Assembly (NCBI GenBank): GCA_017439585.1
Contig: JAFSIV010000016.1
Coordinates: forward strand, 1 to 64,000
Origin: Clostridia bacterium
GTDB taxonomy: Bacteria > Bacillota > Clostridia > Oscillospirales > Acutalibacteraceae
DNA: 64,000 nt
Direction: 5' to 3'
The notes below the pieces were generated by a model, which was given only the letters and a program-made list of their open reading frames with translations, was not told where the DNA came from and searched no databases. Shown piece by piece: positions 57,009 through 64,000 of the stretch (its first letter is position 1; each line of letters starts with the position of its first letter). Both the position numbers and the translations under genes were made by a program.

Positions 57009-57705
57009 GCTTAAAGAAACCTTAACCGAAAAACAAAAGAAAATCATAGCGGTTTTATGCTTTTTGAGTTTTATTTTGTTTTCGGCGGTTGTTACTTGGT
57101 ATATCGGAGTTCCGATGATAAAGTTCGTCGAGCAGCCTGAGCAGTTTAGAGTTTGGGTTGATTCTCATGGATTTTTTGGAAAACTGGCTTTCATAGGTAT
57201 GGTTATTTTTCAGGTTTTAATCGCATTTGTGCCGGGAGAGCCTTTGGAAATTGTTGCAGGTTATGCTTTCGGCGCGGTTGAAGGTACTATACTTTGCGTT
57301 ATTGGAATAACGATAGGCAGTATGCTTGTTTTTCTGCTTGTCAGAAAATTCGGGGTTATGTTGGTTGAGGTATTTTTCAGCCGAGAGAAAATTCGCTCTC
57401 TCAGGTTTTTAAAGAGTAAAAAAAGCCGAAGCATTATAACCTTTTTAGTATTTTTCTTGCCGGGAACACCTAAGGATTTGCTAACCTATTTTGTTGGGTT
57501 AACCGATATTAAAATGGGCAATTTTTTATTGCTTGCTTCCCTTGCAAGACTTCCCTCGATAATAACCTCAACGGTTGGCGGAGACGCTTTGGGACTTGGA
57601 AATTATATTTTTGCGGTAATAGTTTTCGCGGTTGCGGTAGTGTTAAGTCTTATAGGTTATTTGATTTATACTGCTATAAGTCGCAAGCGAAGTAAAAACC
57701 GATAA
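57001..57705 (+). CDS. VTT (TVP38/TMEM64, DedA-like) membrane protein
   Basis: The 234-residue protein shows the VTT pattern: 'FVPGEPLEIVAGYAFGAVEGTILCVIG' and 'FFLPGTPKDLLTYFVGLTDIKMGNFLLLASLARLPSII', re-entrant loops with the conserved Gly/Pro. Relatives move or flip lipids such as undecaprenyl phosphate or phospholipids. It lies in the same run as the amidase and the ABC transporter. Confidence 0.9.
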   Translation: MSKLKETLTEKQKKIIAVLCFLSFILFSAVVTWYIGVPMIKFVEQPEQFRVWVDSHGFFGKLAFIGMVIFQVLIAFVPGEPLEIVAGYAFGAVEGTILCVIGITIGSMLVFLLVRKFGVMLVEVFFSREKIRSLRFLKSKKSRSIITFLVFFLPGTPKDLLTYFVGLTDIKMGNFLLLASLARLPSIITSTVGGDALGLGNYIFAVIVFAVAVVLSLIGYLIYTAISRKRSKNR

Positions 57706-57715
57706 GGAGATTTAT

Positions 57716-60505
57716 ATGCTAGAAGCGAAAAACTTGGTTAAGATTTATAAGCCAAAAAAAGGAGTGCCTGTTAAAGCACTTGATAATGTAAGTATTAAAT
57801 TCGCCGAAAAGGGTATGGTTTTTCTGCTTGGAAAATCAGGTAGCGGAAAATCAACTCTTCTTAATGTTTTAGGCGGTTTAGATAAACTGAATTCTGGTGA
57901 AATTATCATTAAAGGGGTTTCTTCTAAGAGCTTTCACCAAAAGCATTTTGATTCATACCGTAATACATATTTAGGATTTATTTTCCAAGAGTATAATATT
58001 TTGGATGAGTTTACGGTTGGGGCTAATATCGCTTTGGCAATCGAGCTTCAAGGCAGAAAAGCAACTAATAAAGAAATATCCGAAATATTAGAAAAGGTGG
58101 ACCTTAAAGGCTATGGCGCGAGAAAACCGAACGAGCTTTCGGGTGGTCAGAAGCAGAGGGTTGCAATAGCCAGAGCGCTGGTTAAAAATCCTCAGATTAT
58201 TATGGCGGATGAGCCGACAGGTGCGCTTGATTCTAATACGGGCAGACAGGTTTTGCAAACCTTAAAGGAGCTATCAAAGGATAAGCTTGTTATTGTTGTT
58301 TCCCATGACCGCGAGTTTGCCGAAAATTATGCTGATAGAATTATCGAACTTGCCGACGGTAAGGTTATAAACGATATAGAACGCGCAAAACAGGACGAGG
58401 ATAAAATATCTCAAAAAGAGAAATTAAAATTTGAGGGAAACTGCATAGAAATAGCATCAGATTATCGCTTAACCGAAGAGGACAGAAATGCTATAAACGA
58501 TTATTTAGAAAAGCTTAAAAACGGAAATTTGAAATTGAATATTTCGGGCGGTTCTTCGGGTGATAAGAATTTTAAAAAGACTGATGAGGCAAAAATCAAT
58601 TTTAAAAATACCGAGCCTTTTAAGCTTATAAAATCAAAATTACCGATTAAAAGTGCCTTTAAAATCGGCGCGAGCGGTCTTAAACATAAGAAAATAAGAC
58701 TGGCGGTTACTATTTTACTATGCTGCGTTTCTTTTGGGCTTTTCGGTCTTGCTGATACCTTCGGTTCTTATAATCTTGTTGAAACCTGTACTAATTCTTT
58801 GACAGATAGTGGTGTTGAATATATTGCAACCGCAAAGTCAAAAAAAATCAAATCAGGTTCTTCGGTTTATTGGAACGATGGAGGCTATACGCTTTCTGAT
58901 AAAGATTTAGAGAAAATAGAAGAAAACACTAATATTAAAATGCACGGTGTTTATGAGCCGTTAGAGGCTTCACTTGATTTTTATAATCATATAGACTCAG
59001 AAAAATTAGATACCGAAACGGGATTCAGCATTTATAAAACAGGCTTTAAGGGTTTTGCTCAGATTAATAATGAAATAATGGAAGAAATGGGTTTTGAGCT
59101 TTTATCAGGTCATTTGCCTGACGGAAGCAAAAACGAAATTGCGGTTAGTGAGCTTGCTTTTGAGACCTTTAAAAGATGCGGATATACCGACGGGGTTTTA
59201 TATAAGGATAAAAACGGCGAATATTCGGTTAAATATACCGAAATAAAAATGTTTACCGACCTTTTAGGAAAAACCTTGGTGTTGGATGGCGAAAAATATA
59301 CTATAACCGCTATAATTGATACAGGGTTTGATATTGACCGTTATATGCCTTTAATCGAAAAAAAGGATTATAATTCAAATTCAGAGACACTTTTAAATAT
59401 GGTGCTTTCGGCTGAATTTAATAATGCAACCGAATATGCTTATACGGGATTAATAATGGTTGGCGACGGTTTTATTGAGCGCCTTATCGAAAACCGACCT
59501 CCTATGGCTTATATATCAGAGGGTTATCTTTATTTTATGTATGATAATAAAACGCATATAGATATATCCGCTAACTATATGGTTAAATTAGAGGATATTA
59601 AGGATGAAAAAATTACATGGATAAACGGCGAGAAAAAAAGCCTTGGTGAAAAAGAAATAATAGTAACCTCTGATATTATAAATATCTGGGATGATGAAAA
59701 TACAGAAATATCGGAATCTTATCAAAATATTTTAAAGAATAAAGAGCTCACCGCAAACTTTGATAAATTTGGTGATAAAGAAATGACAACCGAAGACGGA
59801 TATAAGGTTGTTGGTATTATAGAGGTGGATGAAGAAACAGACGAACCATTAGATGAAAAGGTATCTAAAAATAAAAAATCAAGGCTGAAATACACCTTGG
59901 CTTGCAACGAAAAATTATATAACGAGTTTACCGAGGGTAAGGACCATTATTATAGCTTCTGTGTTGGCTCTGCTCCGACCGACCGCCGCGAGCTTAAAAA
60001 AGCTGTGAGCTTCTGCTATAATGAGGATACAGGTGTTCGTTATCCGATACAAAATTCGGTAACCTTTGAGCTTGATTCGCTAAATGAAGTTTTTAAAACA
60101 CTCTCAAAGGTATTCCTTTATATCGGTTTAGGTTTCGCAATATTTGCGGCTTTAATGCTGGCAAACTTTATAAGCACAAGTATTTCATATAAAAAGCAGG
60201 AAATAGGTATTTTGAGAGCTATCGGTTCTAGAAGTAACGATGTGTTCAGAATTTTCTTTGCGGAAAGCTTTGTTATTGCTATGATAAACTTTGTGCTGTC
60301 TAGCATTGGAGTTTTTGTTGCAACCTGTTTTATAAATAATATGTTCAGAAATAGTTTAGGAATACTTATAACCATTTTATCTTTTGATTTAAGGCAGATT
60401 TTATTATTGCTCGGCGTTAGTCTATTCGTGGCTTTTGTTGCAAGTTATATCCCTGTTAAGAAAATAGCCTCTAAACGACCTATTGATGCTATTAGAGATA
60501 GATAA
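57716..60505 (+). CDS. one-piece ABC ATPase-FtsX permease (MacB/BceAB-like)
   Basis: The 929-residue protein has an N-terminal ATPase (about 1-225): LGKSGSGKSTLLNVLGGLD, LSGGQKQRVAIARALV, IIMADEPTGALD. After a charged linker (225-310) comes one membrane helix, an outer domain of about 440 residues, and three helices with an FtsX core at the end ('LANFISTSISYKKQEIGILRAIGSRSNDVF'). This four-helix layout matches MacB/LolC-type mechanotransmission rather than the ten-helix BceB. With the two-component system upstream it looks like an antimicrobial-peptide or envelope-stress module. Confidence 0.92.
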   Translation: MLEAKNLVKIYKPKKGVPVKALDNVSIKFAEKGMVFLLGKSGSGKSTLLNVLGGLDKLNSGEIIIKGVSSKSFHQKHFDSYRNTYLGFIFQEYNILDEFTVGANIALAIELQGRKATNKEISEILEKVDLKGYGARKPNELSGGQKQRVAIARALVKNPQIIMADEPTGALDSNTGRQVLQTLKELSKDKLVIVVSHDREFAENYADRIIELADGKVINDIERAKQDEDKISQKEKLKFEGNCIEIASDYRLTEEDRNAINDYLEKLKNGNLKLNISGGSSGDKNFKKTDEAKINFKNTEPFKLIKSKLPIKSAFKIGASGLKHKKIRLAVTILLCCVSFGLFGLADTFGSYNLVETCTNSLTDSGVEYIATAKSKKIKSGSSVYWNDGGYTLSDKDLEKIEENTNIKMHGVYEPLEASLDFYNHIDSEKLDTETGFSIYKTGFKGFAQINNEIMEEMGFELLSGHLPDGSKNEIAVSELAFETFKRCGYTDGVLYKDKNGEYSVKYTEIKMFTDLLGKTLVLDGEKYTITAIIDTGFDIDRYMPLIEKKDYNSNSETLLNMVLSAEFNNATEYAYTGLIMVGDGFIERLIENRPPMAYISEGYLYFMYDNKTHIDISANYMVKLEDIKDEKITWINGEKKSLGEKEIIVTSDIINIWDDENTEISESYQNILKNKELTANFDKFGDKEMTTEDGYKVVGIIEVDEETDEPLDEKVSKNKKSRLKYTLACNEKLYNEFTEGKDHYYSFCVGSAPTDRRELKKAVSFCYNEDTGVRYPIQNSVTFELDSLNEVFKTLSKVFLYIGLGFAIFAALMLANFISTSISYKKQEIGILRAIGSRSNDVFRIFFAESFVIAMINFVLSSIGVFVATCFINNMFRNSLGILITILSFDLRQILLLLGVSLFVAFVASYIPVKKIASKRPIDAIRDR

Positions 60506-60513
60506 TAAAATGC

Positions 60514-60542
60514 TTGACAATTTAAATTTGCGGTGGTATAAT
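60514..60542 (+). promoter_or_regulatory. promoter of the T-box operon
   Basis: TTGACA (60514-60519) and TATAAT (60537-60542) are perfect hexamers with a 17-base spacer. Confidence 0.92.
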
Positions 60543-60548
60543 TCCTTT

Positions 60549-60816
60549 ATAAATGCGTTGAAGGAATTATTATCTTGCAAGGCGTCAGTTTTAGAGAGTC
60601 GGTGGATGGTGCAAACCGATACGGTGCGGCAGGTTAAGTCTCATTCCTGAGCAGAATGGCTGAAATTTCAGTAAGCTGTTACGGAAATGCCCCGTTATCT
60701 TAGCATCGAGCTTGTTGGAGCTTATCTGAGTGACCGTGTTTTATCGGTAATCAGGGTGGTACCGCGAATGTATTTTCGTCCCTGAGATTGTGTTTTTGCA
60801 ATCTCAGGGCTTTTTT
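60549..60816 (+). promoter_or_regulatory. T-box riboswitch with terminator, probably tRNA-Leu
   Basis: The leader has the conserved T-box AGGGTGGTACCGCG (60753-60766), Stem I words AGAGAG and GGTG-AAACC, and a terminator with stem CCCTGAGATTG/CAATCTCAGGG (60780-60809) and a T-run. Stem I base AGGAAT (60562-60567) pairs with ATTCCT (60643-60648), which places CTC (60640-60642) in the specifier position, read as leucine. The TGGT in the T-box suits a tRNA with discriminator A, as tRNA-Leu has. The T-box itself is certain; the codon assignment is moderately sure. Low charged tRNA-Leu should turn the operon on. Confidence 0.93.
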
Positions 60817-60870
60817 GTATTCAAGCTCATTTAGATTTTAATACCTTATTAACCGAAAGGAAAATGAAAA

Positions 60871-62256
60871 ATGAAAAAAATTAACATTGTTGACAGAACT
60901 CTTTGCACCGTCGCTTCTTTAAGCTTTAAGGAGCGTATTGAAATTGCGCGTCTGCTTGAAAGACTAAATGTTAATTCTATTGAGCTTCCCGAAATTAAAA
61001 ATGTTAAGTCTGATACCTTGCTTATCAGAACAATAGCTTCTTTTGTTAAAAAAAGTAAGCTTTCGGTAAACGCAGGATATACCGCCGATAGCTTGGAGCT
61101 TGCAATTTCTGCTTTAAATAATGCAGAAAATCCTGAAATCAGGGTAGAACTTCCGGTAAGTCCGGTTGGTATGGAATATATTTGCCATAAAAAAGCTCCC
61201 GCTATGTTAGAGCTTATAGAAAAGCTTGTATCAACCGCAAAAAATAAGGGCTTTAAGGTTCAGTTTGCTGCAACCGATGCTACAAGAGCGGAAGAAAGCT
61301 TTTTGATTGATGCTATTAATACTGCTGTTAATTCAGGTGCTGAAAGTGTTACAGTTTGCGATACTGCTGCCGAAATGCTTCCTGATGAATTTGCAAGCTT
61401 TATTTTAAAAATCAGCGAAAAAATAGATAATAAAAATGTTAGCCTTGGCGTTTGCGTTGATAATAAAAATTCTATGGCAAATGCAACCTCTGCTTTGGCG
61501 GTTAAAGCTAGTGCTGATATTGTTGTGACTGCGGTTGCAGGGGATATAACCGACCTTGAAGCGTTTGCAGTATTTATTAAAAACTGCGGAAATTCTTGCG
61601 ATATCAAGTGTGATATCAAGCATACCGAAACAGGCAGAATTATAAATCAGATAAGGCGTATTGTTTCTAATGAAAGTGTAAAAGAAACCTTAGTTAAATC
61701 GGAAGAAAATTCGGTTATAACTTTTGATGCTAATGATATTAAAGAAACTATTGAGTCGGCAGTTGTTTCCTTGGGATATGATTTATCTGAGGAGGATATG
61801 GCAAAGGTTTATGAGGAATTTTTGAGAATTGCCGCTAAAAAGCGAGTAAGCGCAAAAGAACTTGATGCGATTATAGCATCGGTTGCTTTGCAGGTTCCTC
61901 CAACCTATAAGCTTATAAATTATGTTATAAATAACGGAAATATTATTTCTTCCTCTGCTCAGATAAGACTTTCCAAGGCTGAGGAGGAGCTTGAAGGTAT
62001 TTGCATTGGAGACGGTCCTGTTGATGCCGCTTTCAGAGCTATTGAGCAAATAATCGGAAGACATTATGAGCTTGATGATTTCCAAATCCAAACCGTAACC
62101 GAGGGTAAGGATTCTATGGGAAGCGCTGTTGTAAAGCTTAGAGAAGACGGTAAGCTCTATTCAGGAACAGGTATTTCAACCGATATTTTAGGTGCTAGTA
62201 TAAAGGCTTATATCAATGCGCTTAATAAGATAGTATATGAGGAGGAAAATAGGTAA
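60871..62256 (+). CDS. LeuA-like protein lacking the catalytic metal ligands
   Basis: The 461-residue protein has an HMGL-like TIM barrel (about 1-270) and a C-terminal LeuA allosteric domain (about 365-455, 'GDGPVDAAFRAIEQIIGRHY', then 'TGISTDILGASIKAYINALN'). The length and domains match 2-isopropylmalate/citramalate synthases, but the active-site words are lost: 'DTTLRDGEQ' reads DRTLCTVAS (metal Asp is Thr13, Arg is Cys12), and 'HCHND' reads CVDNK near 195-199. 'DATRAEESF' and 'DTAAEMLPDEF' remain. It may be a regulatory pseudoenzyme or have a new reaction. It is under a leucine-type T-box and is joined by TAATG to the next gene. Confidence 0.87.
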   Translation: MKKINIVDRTLCTVASLSFKERIEIARLLERLNVNSIELPEIKNVKSDTLLIRTIASFVKKSKLSVNAGYTADSLELAISALNNAENPEIRVELPVSPVGMEYICHKKAPAMLELIEKLVSTAKNKGFKVQFAATDATRAEESFLIDAINTAVNSGAESVTVCDTAAEMLPDEFASFILKISEKIDNKNVSLGVCVDNKNSMANATSALAVKASADIVVTAVAGDITDLEAFAVFIKNCGNSCDIKCDIKHTETGRIINQIRRIVSNESVKETLVKSEENSVITFDANDIKETIESAVVSLGYDLSEEDMAKVYEEFLRIAAKKRVSAKELDAIIASVALQVPPTYKLINYVINNGNIISSSAQIRLSKAEEELEGICIGDGPVDAAFRAIEQIIGRHYELDDFQIQTVTEGKDSMGSAVVKLREDGKLYSGTGISTDILGASIKAYINALNKIVYEEENR

Positions 62257-64000
62257 TGAAATTATCCTTTTCAACTAAGGGCTGGCATAATAGCAGTTTT
62301 GATGAATTTTGTGCCACCGCAGTGGATTTAAAATTTGAGGGAATTGAGCTTCATAATATTCATAACCGTCTTTTTACTGATAAGGACGGTGCGTTTCACG
62401 ATTATGCAGCAGCTCAAACTCTTAGAAAATTATATGAATTAAAGCTTTCTATTCCTTGCGTTGATTCTATTTGTGATTGCGCAAAAACCGAAGAGTATGG
62501 CGATACTATTCAGGAAATTAAGGCTTGTATGAATATTGCAAAAAACCTTAAAATCCCCGCGGTCAGAATCAGGGCAAAGGATACTGATAATAAGGAAAAA
62601 GCTTTTGAAAATATTAAAAATATAATCGAAGAGGTTATATCTGAGGCAGAAGCAAACGGCATAACCCTGCTTGTTGAAACTTCGGGTATTTTCTGTGATA
62701 CCGCTTTATTGTTAGAGCTTTTAAACACCTTTGCTTGCGATAATCTTGCGGCTTTATGGGATATGACTTCGACCTATTTTATAGGTCATGAAACCGCCGA
62801 AACAACCATTAAAAATTTGGGTGCTTATGTTAAGCATGTTCATATAAAAGACGCAGAGGAAAAATACGGCAATATCGAATTTTGCTTGATGGGCGAGGGA
62901 AGTATGCCCGTTAAGGATATGATGTTAGCTTTGCGTTCAGTAAATTATGATGGCTTTGTGTCTCTTGAATGGCATCCCGAATGGTGCGCTGAGCTTGATG
63001 ATATGGAGATTATTTTCTCTCAGTTTGTAAACTTTATGAAGCAATTTGGTGATACCTCTAAAAATGAGAAATCGCTCTATTATAACCGCGCTCATACCGG
63101 TAAATATGTTTGGGAAAAGGATTTGCTTATAGATGCAACCTTTTCGGATGTGTTAGACCGAATGGTTGAGGAATTTCCCGACCAATATGCCTTTAAATAT
63201 ACAACCCTTGATTATACCCGTACTTACAGCGAATTTAGGGATGATGTTGATACCTTTGCCCGCAGTCTGATTTCTATGGGGGTAAAGCCTGGAACTCATG
63301 TTGCAGTTTGGGCTTCAAATGTTCCTCAGTGGTATATAGCTTTCTGGGCAACCGTTAAAATCGGTGCGGTTTTGGTAACGGTTAACACTGCTTATAAAAT
63401 TCACGAAATTGAGTATCTTTTAAAGCAGTCTGATACCCATACTCTTATTATGACCGAGGGCAACAAGGAGATAGTTTACGGTGATATTATTGCCGAGCTT
63501 TGTCCCGAGTTATCAAGCTTGAAATCGGGCAAACCGCTTCATGCTAAACGCTTGCCGATGCTTAGAAATTGTGTGACAGTAGGCTACAAGCAGGCGGGCT
63601 GTCTTACCTGGGAGGAAGCGTTGGACAGAGCCGAGAGAGTACCTTTAAGCGAGGTTTACAGATTGGCTGCCTTAGTTGATAAGGACGATGTTTGCAATAT
63701 GCAGTACACCTCAGGAACAACCGGCTTCCCAAAAGGCGTTATGCTTACTCATTATAATGTTGTTAACAACGGAAAATATATCGGCGACCATATGGAGCTT
63801 TCAACTGCGGACAGAATGATGATTCAGGTGCCTATGTTCCATTGCTTCGGTATGGTGCTTTCGATGACCGCTTCTATGACTCACGGAACAACTATGTATC
63901 CGCTTCCGTATTTCTCGCCGAAACCAGCATTAGCTTGCGTTCATAACGAGCATATAACCGCCTTTAACGGCGTGCCGACTATGTTTATAGCTATGATGAA
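62256..64000 (+). CDS. TIM-barrel isomerase-like domain fused to AMP-forming acyl-CoA ligase (partial)
   Basis: The frame is open from ATG 62256 to the window edge (581 codons) and continues beyond. Residues about 1-268 form a xylose-isomerase-like TIM barrel (sugar phosphate isomerase/epimerase type) with metal-site residues in 'LLVETSG', 'ALWDMTS', 'HVHIKDAE' and 'SLEWHPEW'. From about 285 an acyl-CoA synthetase follows: 'YAFKYTTLDYTRTYSEFRDD', 'VWASNVPQWYIAFWATVKIGA', the P-loop YTSGTTGFPKG (about 483-493) and 'PMFHCFGM'. The C-terminal lysine domain is outside the window. The start overlaps the LeuA-like stop by one base, with GGAGG upstream, so the two proteins are made together. Substrates are unknown. 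Confidence 0.9.
   Translation, partial: MKLSFSTKGWHNSSFDEFCATAVDLKFEGIELHNIHNRLFTDKDGAFHDYAAAQTLRKLYELKLSIPCVDSICDCAKTEEYGDTIQEIKACMNIAKNLKIPAVRIRAKDTDNKEKAFENIKNIIEEVISEAEANGITLLVETSGIFCDTALLLELLNTFACDNLAALWDMTSTYFIGHETAETTIKNLGAYVKHVHIKDAEEKYGNIEFCLMGEGSMPVKDMMLALRSVNYDGFVSLEWHPEWCAELDDMEIIFSQFVNFMKQFGDTSKNEKSLYYNRAHTGKYVWEKDLLIDATFSDVLDRMVEEFPDQYAFKYTTLDYTRTYSEFRDDVDTFARSLISMGVKPGTHVAVWASNVPQWYIAFWATVKIGAVLVTVNTAYKIHEIEYLLKQSDTHTLIMTEGNKEIVYGDIIAELCPELSSLKSGKPLHAKRLPMLRNCVTVGYKQAGCLTWEEALDRAERVPLSEVYRLAALVDKDDVCNMQYTSGTTGFPKGVMLTHYNVVNNGKYIGDHMELSTADRMMIQVPMFHCFGMVLSMTASMTHGTTMYPLPYFSPKPALACVHNEHITAFNGVPTMFIAMM

Overview
The window reads as chromosome of an AT-rich Gram-positive anaerobe, most likely an Oscillospiraceae/Ruminococcaceae-type member of the Clostridia. 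The support is strong GGAGG-type ribosome sites, consensus TTGACA/TATAAT promoters, a T-box leader, KtrAB-type potassium uptake, teichoic-acid export genes, a Gld-like ABC/DUF4340 cluster, VanR/VanS- and VanY-like genes and a PduL phosphotransacylase. The species cannot be named from the sequence alone.

Layout. 1-2.1 kb is accessory DNA: a structured leader reading out of the left edge, and a lipoprotein gene bracketed by two related repeats whose hairpins show paired arm changes. 2.1-8.4 kb is a complete F-type ATP synthase operon on the minus strand (B-E-F-[delta C-domain+A]-G-D-C). Subunit alpha carries a delta C-terminal-like domain at its N-terminus, and atpD is broken by a one-base deletion. 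9.1-16.4 kb is an unusual cell-surface polymer locus: an organophosphate antiporter-like transporter, a LicC-like nucleotidyltransferase, a divergent HTH-IspD-like regulator, and an operon of a sulfatase-fold transferase, a YidC-glycerophosphotransferase fusion and a small YIDPS membrane protein. 16.5-31.7 kb holds a GH25/SH3 lipoprotein, a UPF0145 protein, KtrAB, a hydrolase, an ECF S-component with a flavoprotein, the Gld-like ABC cluster, an EamA transporter and Tex.

32.0-33.7 kb is a small accessory cluster of unrecognised proteins. 33.8-34.7 kb is rplM-rpsI with its promoter and leader hairpin. 35.0-42.7 kb is a wall-teichoic-acid-like operon (TagG, TagH, a tandem double glycosyltransferase, a TagF-like protein, TagD, a single glycosyltransferase and TagA/WecG). 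Then come tRNA-Met and tRNA-Glu, a zinc-ribbon membrane protein, lepA, a VanY-like peptidase, a DUF1846 protein, a tiny XRE regulator with two operator-like palindromes, serS, a histidine phosphatase, hemW, pduL and a tyrosine recombinase.

53.6-60.5 kb runs on the plus strand: two-component system, membrane-anchored amidase, VTT-family membrane protein and a one-piece ABC ATPase-FtsX transporter, a plausible envelope-stress module. The window closes with a promoter and T-box (specifier best read as Leu CTC) in front of a LeuA homologue that has lost its metal-binding residues, followed without a gap by a TIM-barrel/AMP-forming acyl-CoA ligase fusion that runs off the right edge.

Most distinctive points: the T-box/pseudo-LeuA/TIM-ligase operon, the HTH-IspD regulator beside a cytidylyltransferase-like gene, the YidC-glycerophosphotransferase fusion, and the delta-alpha ATP synthase fusion.
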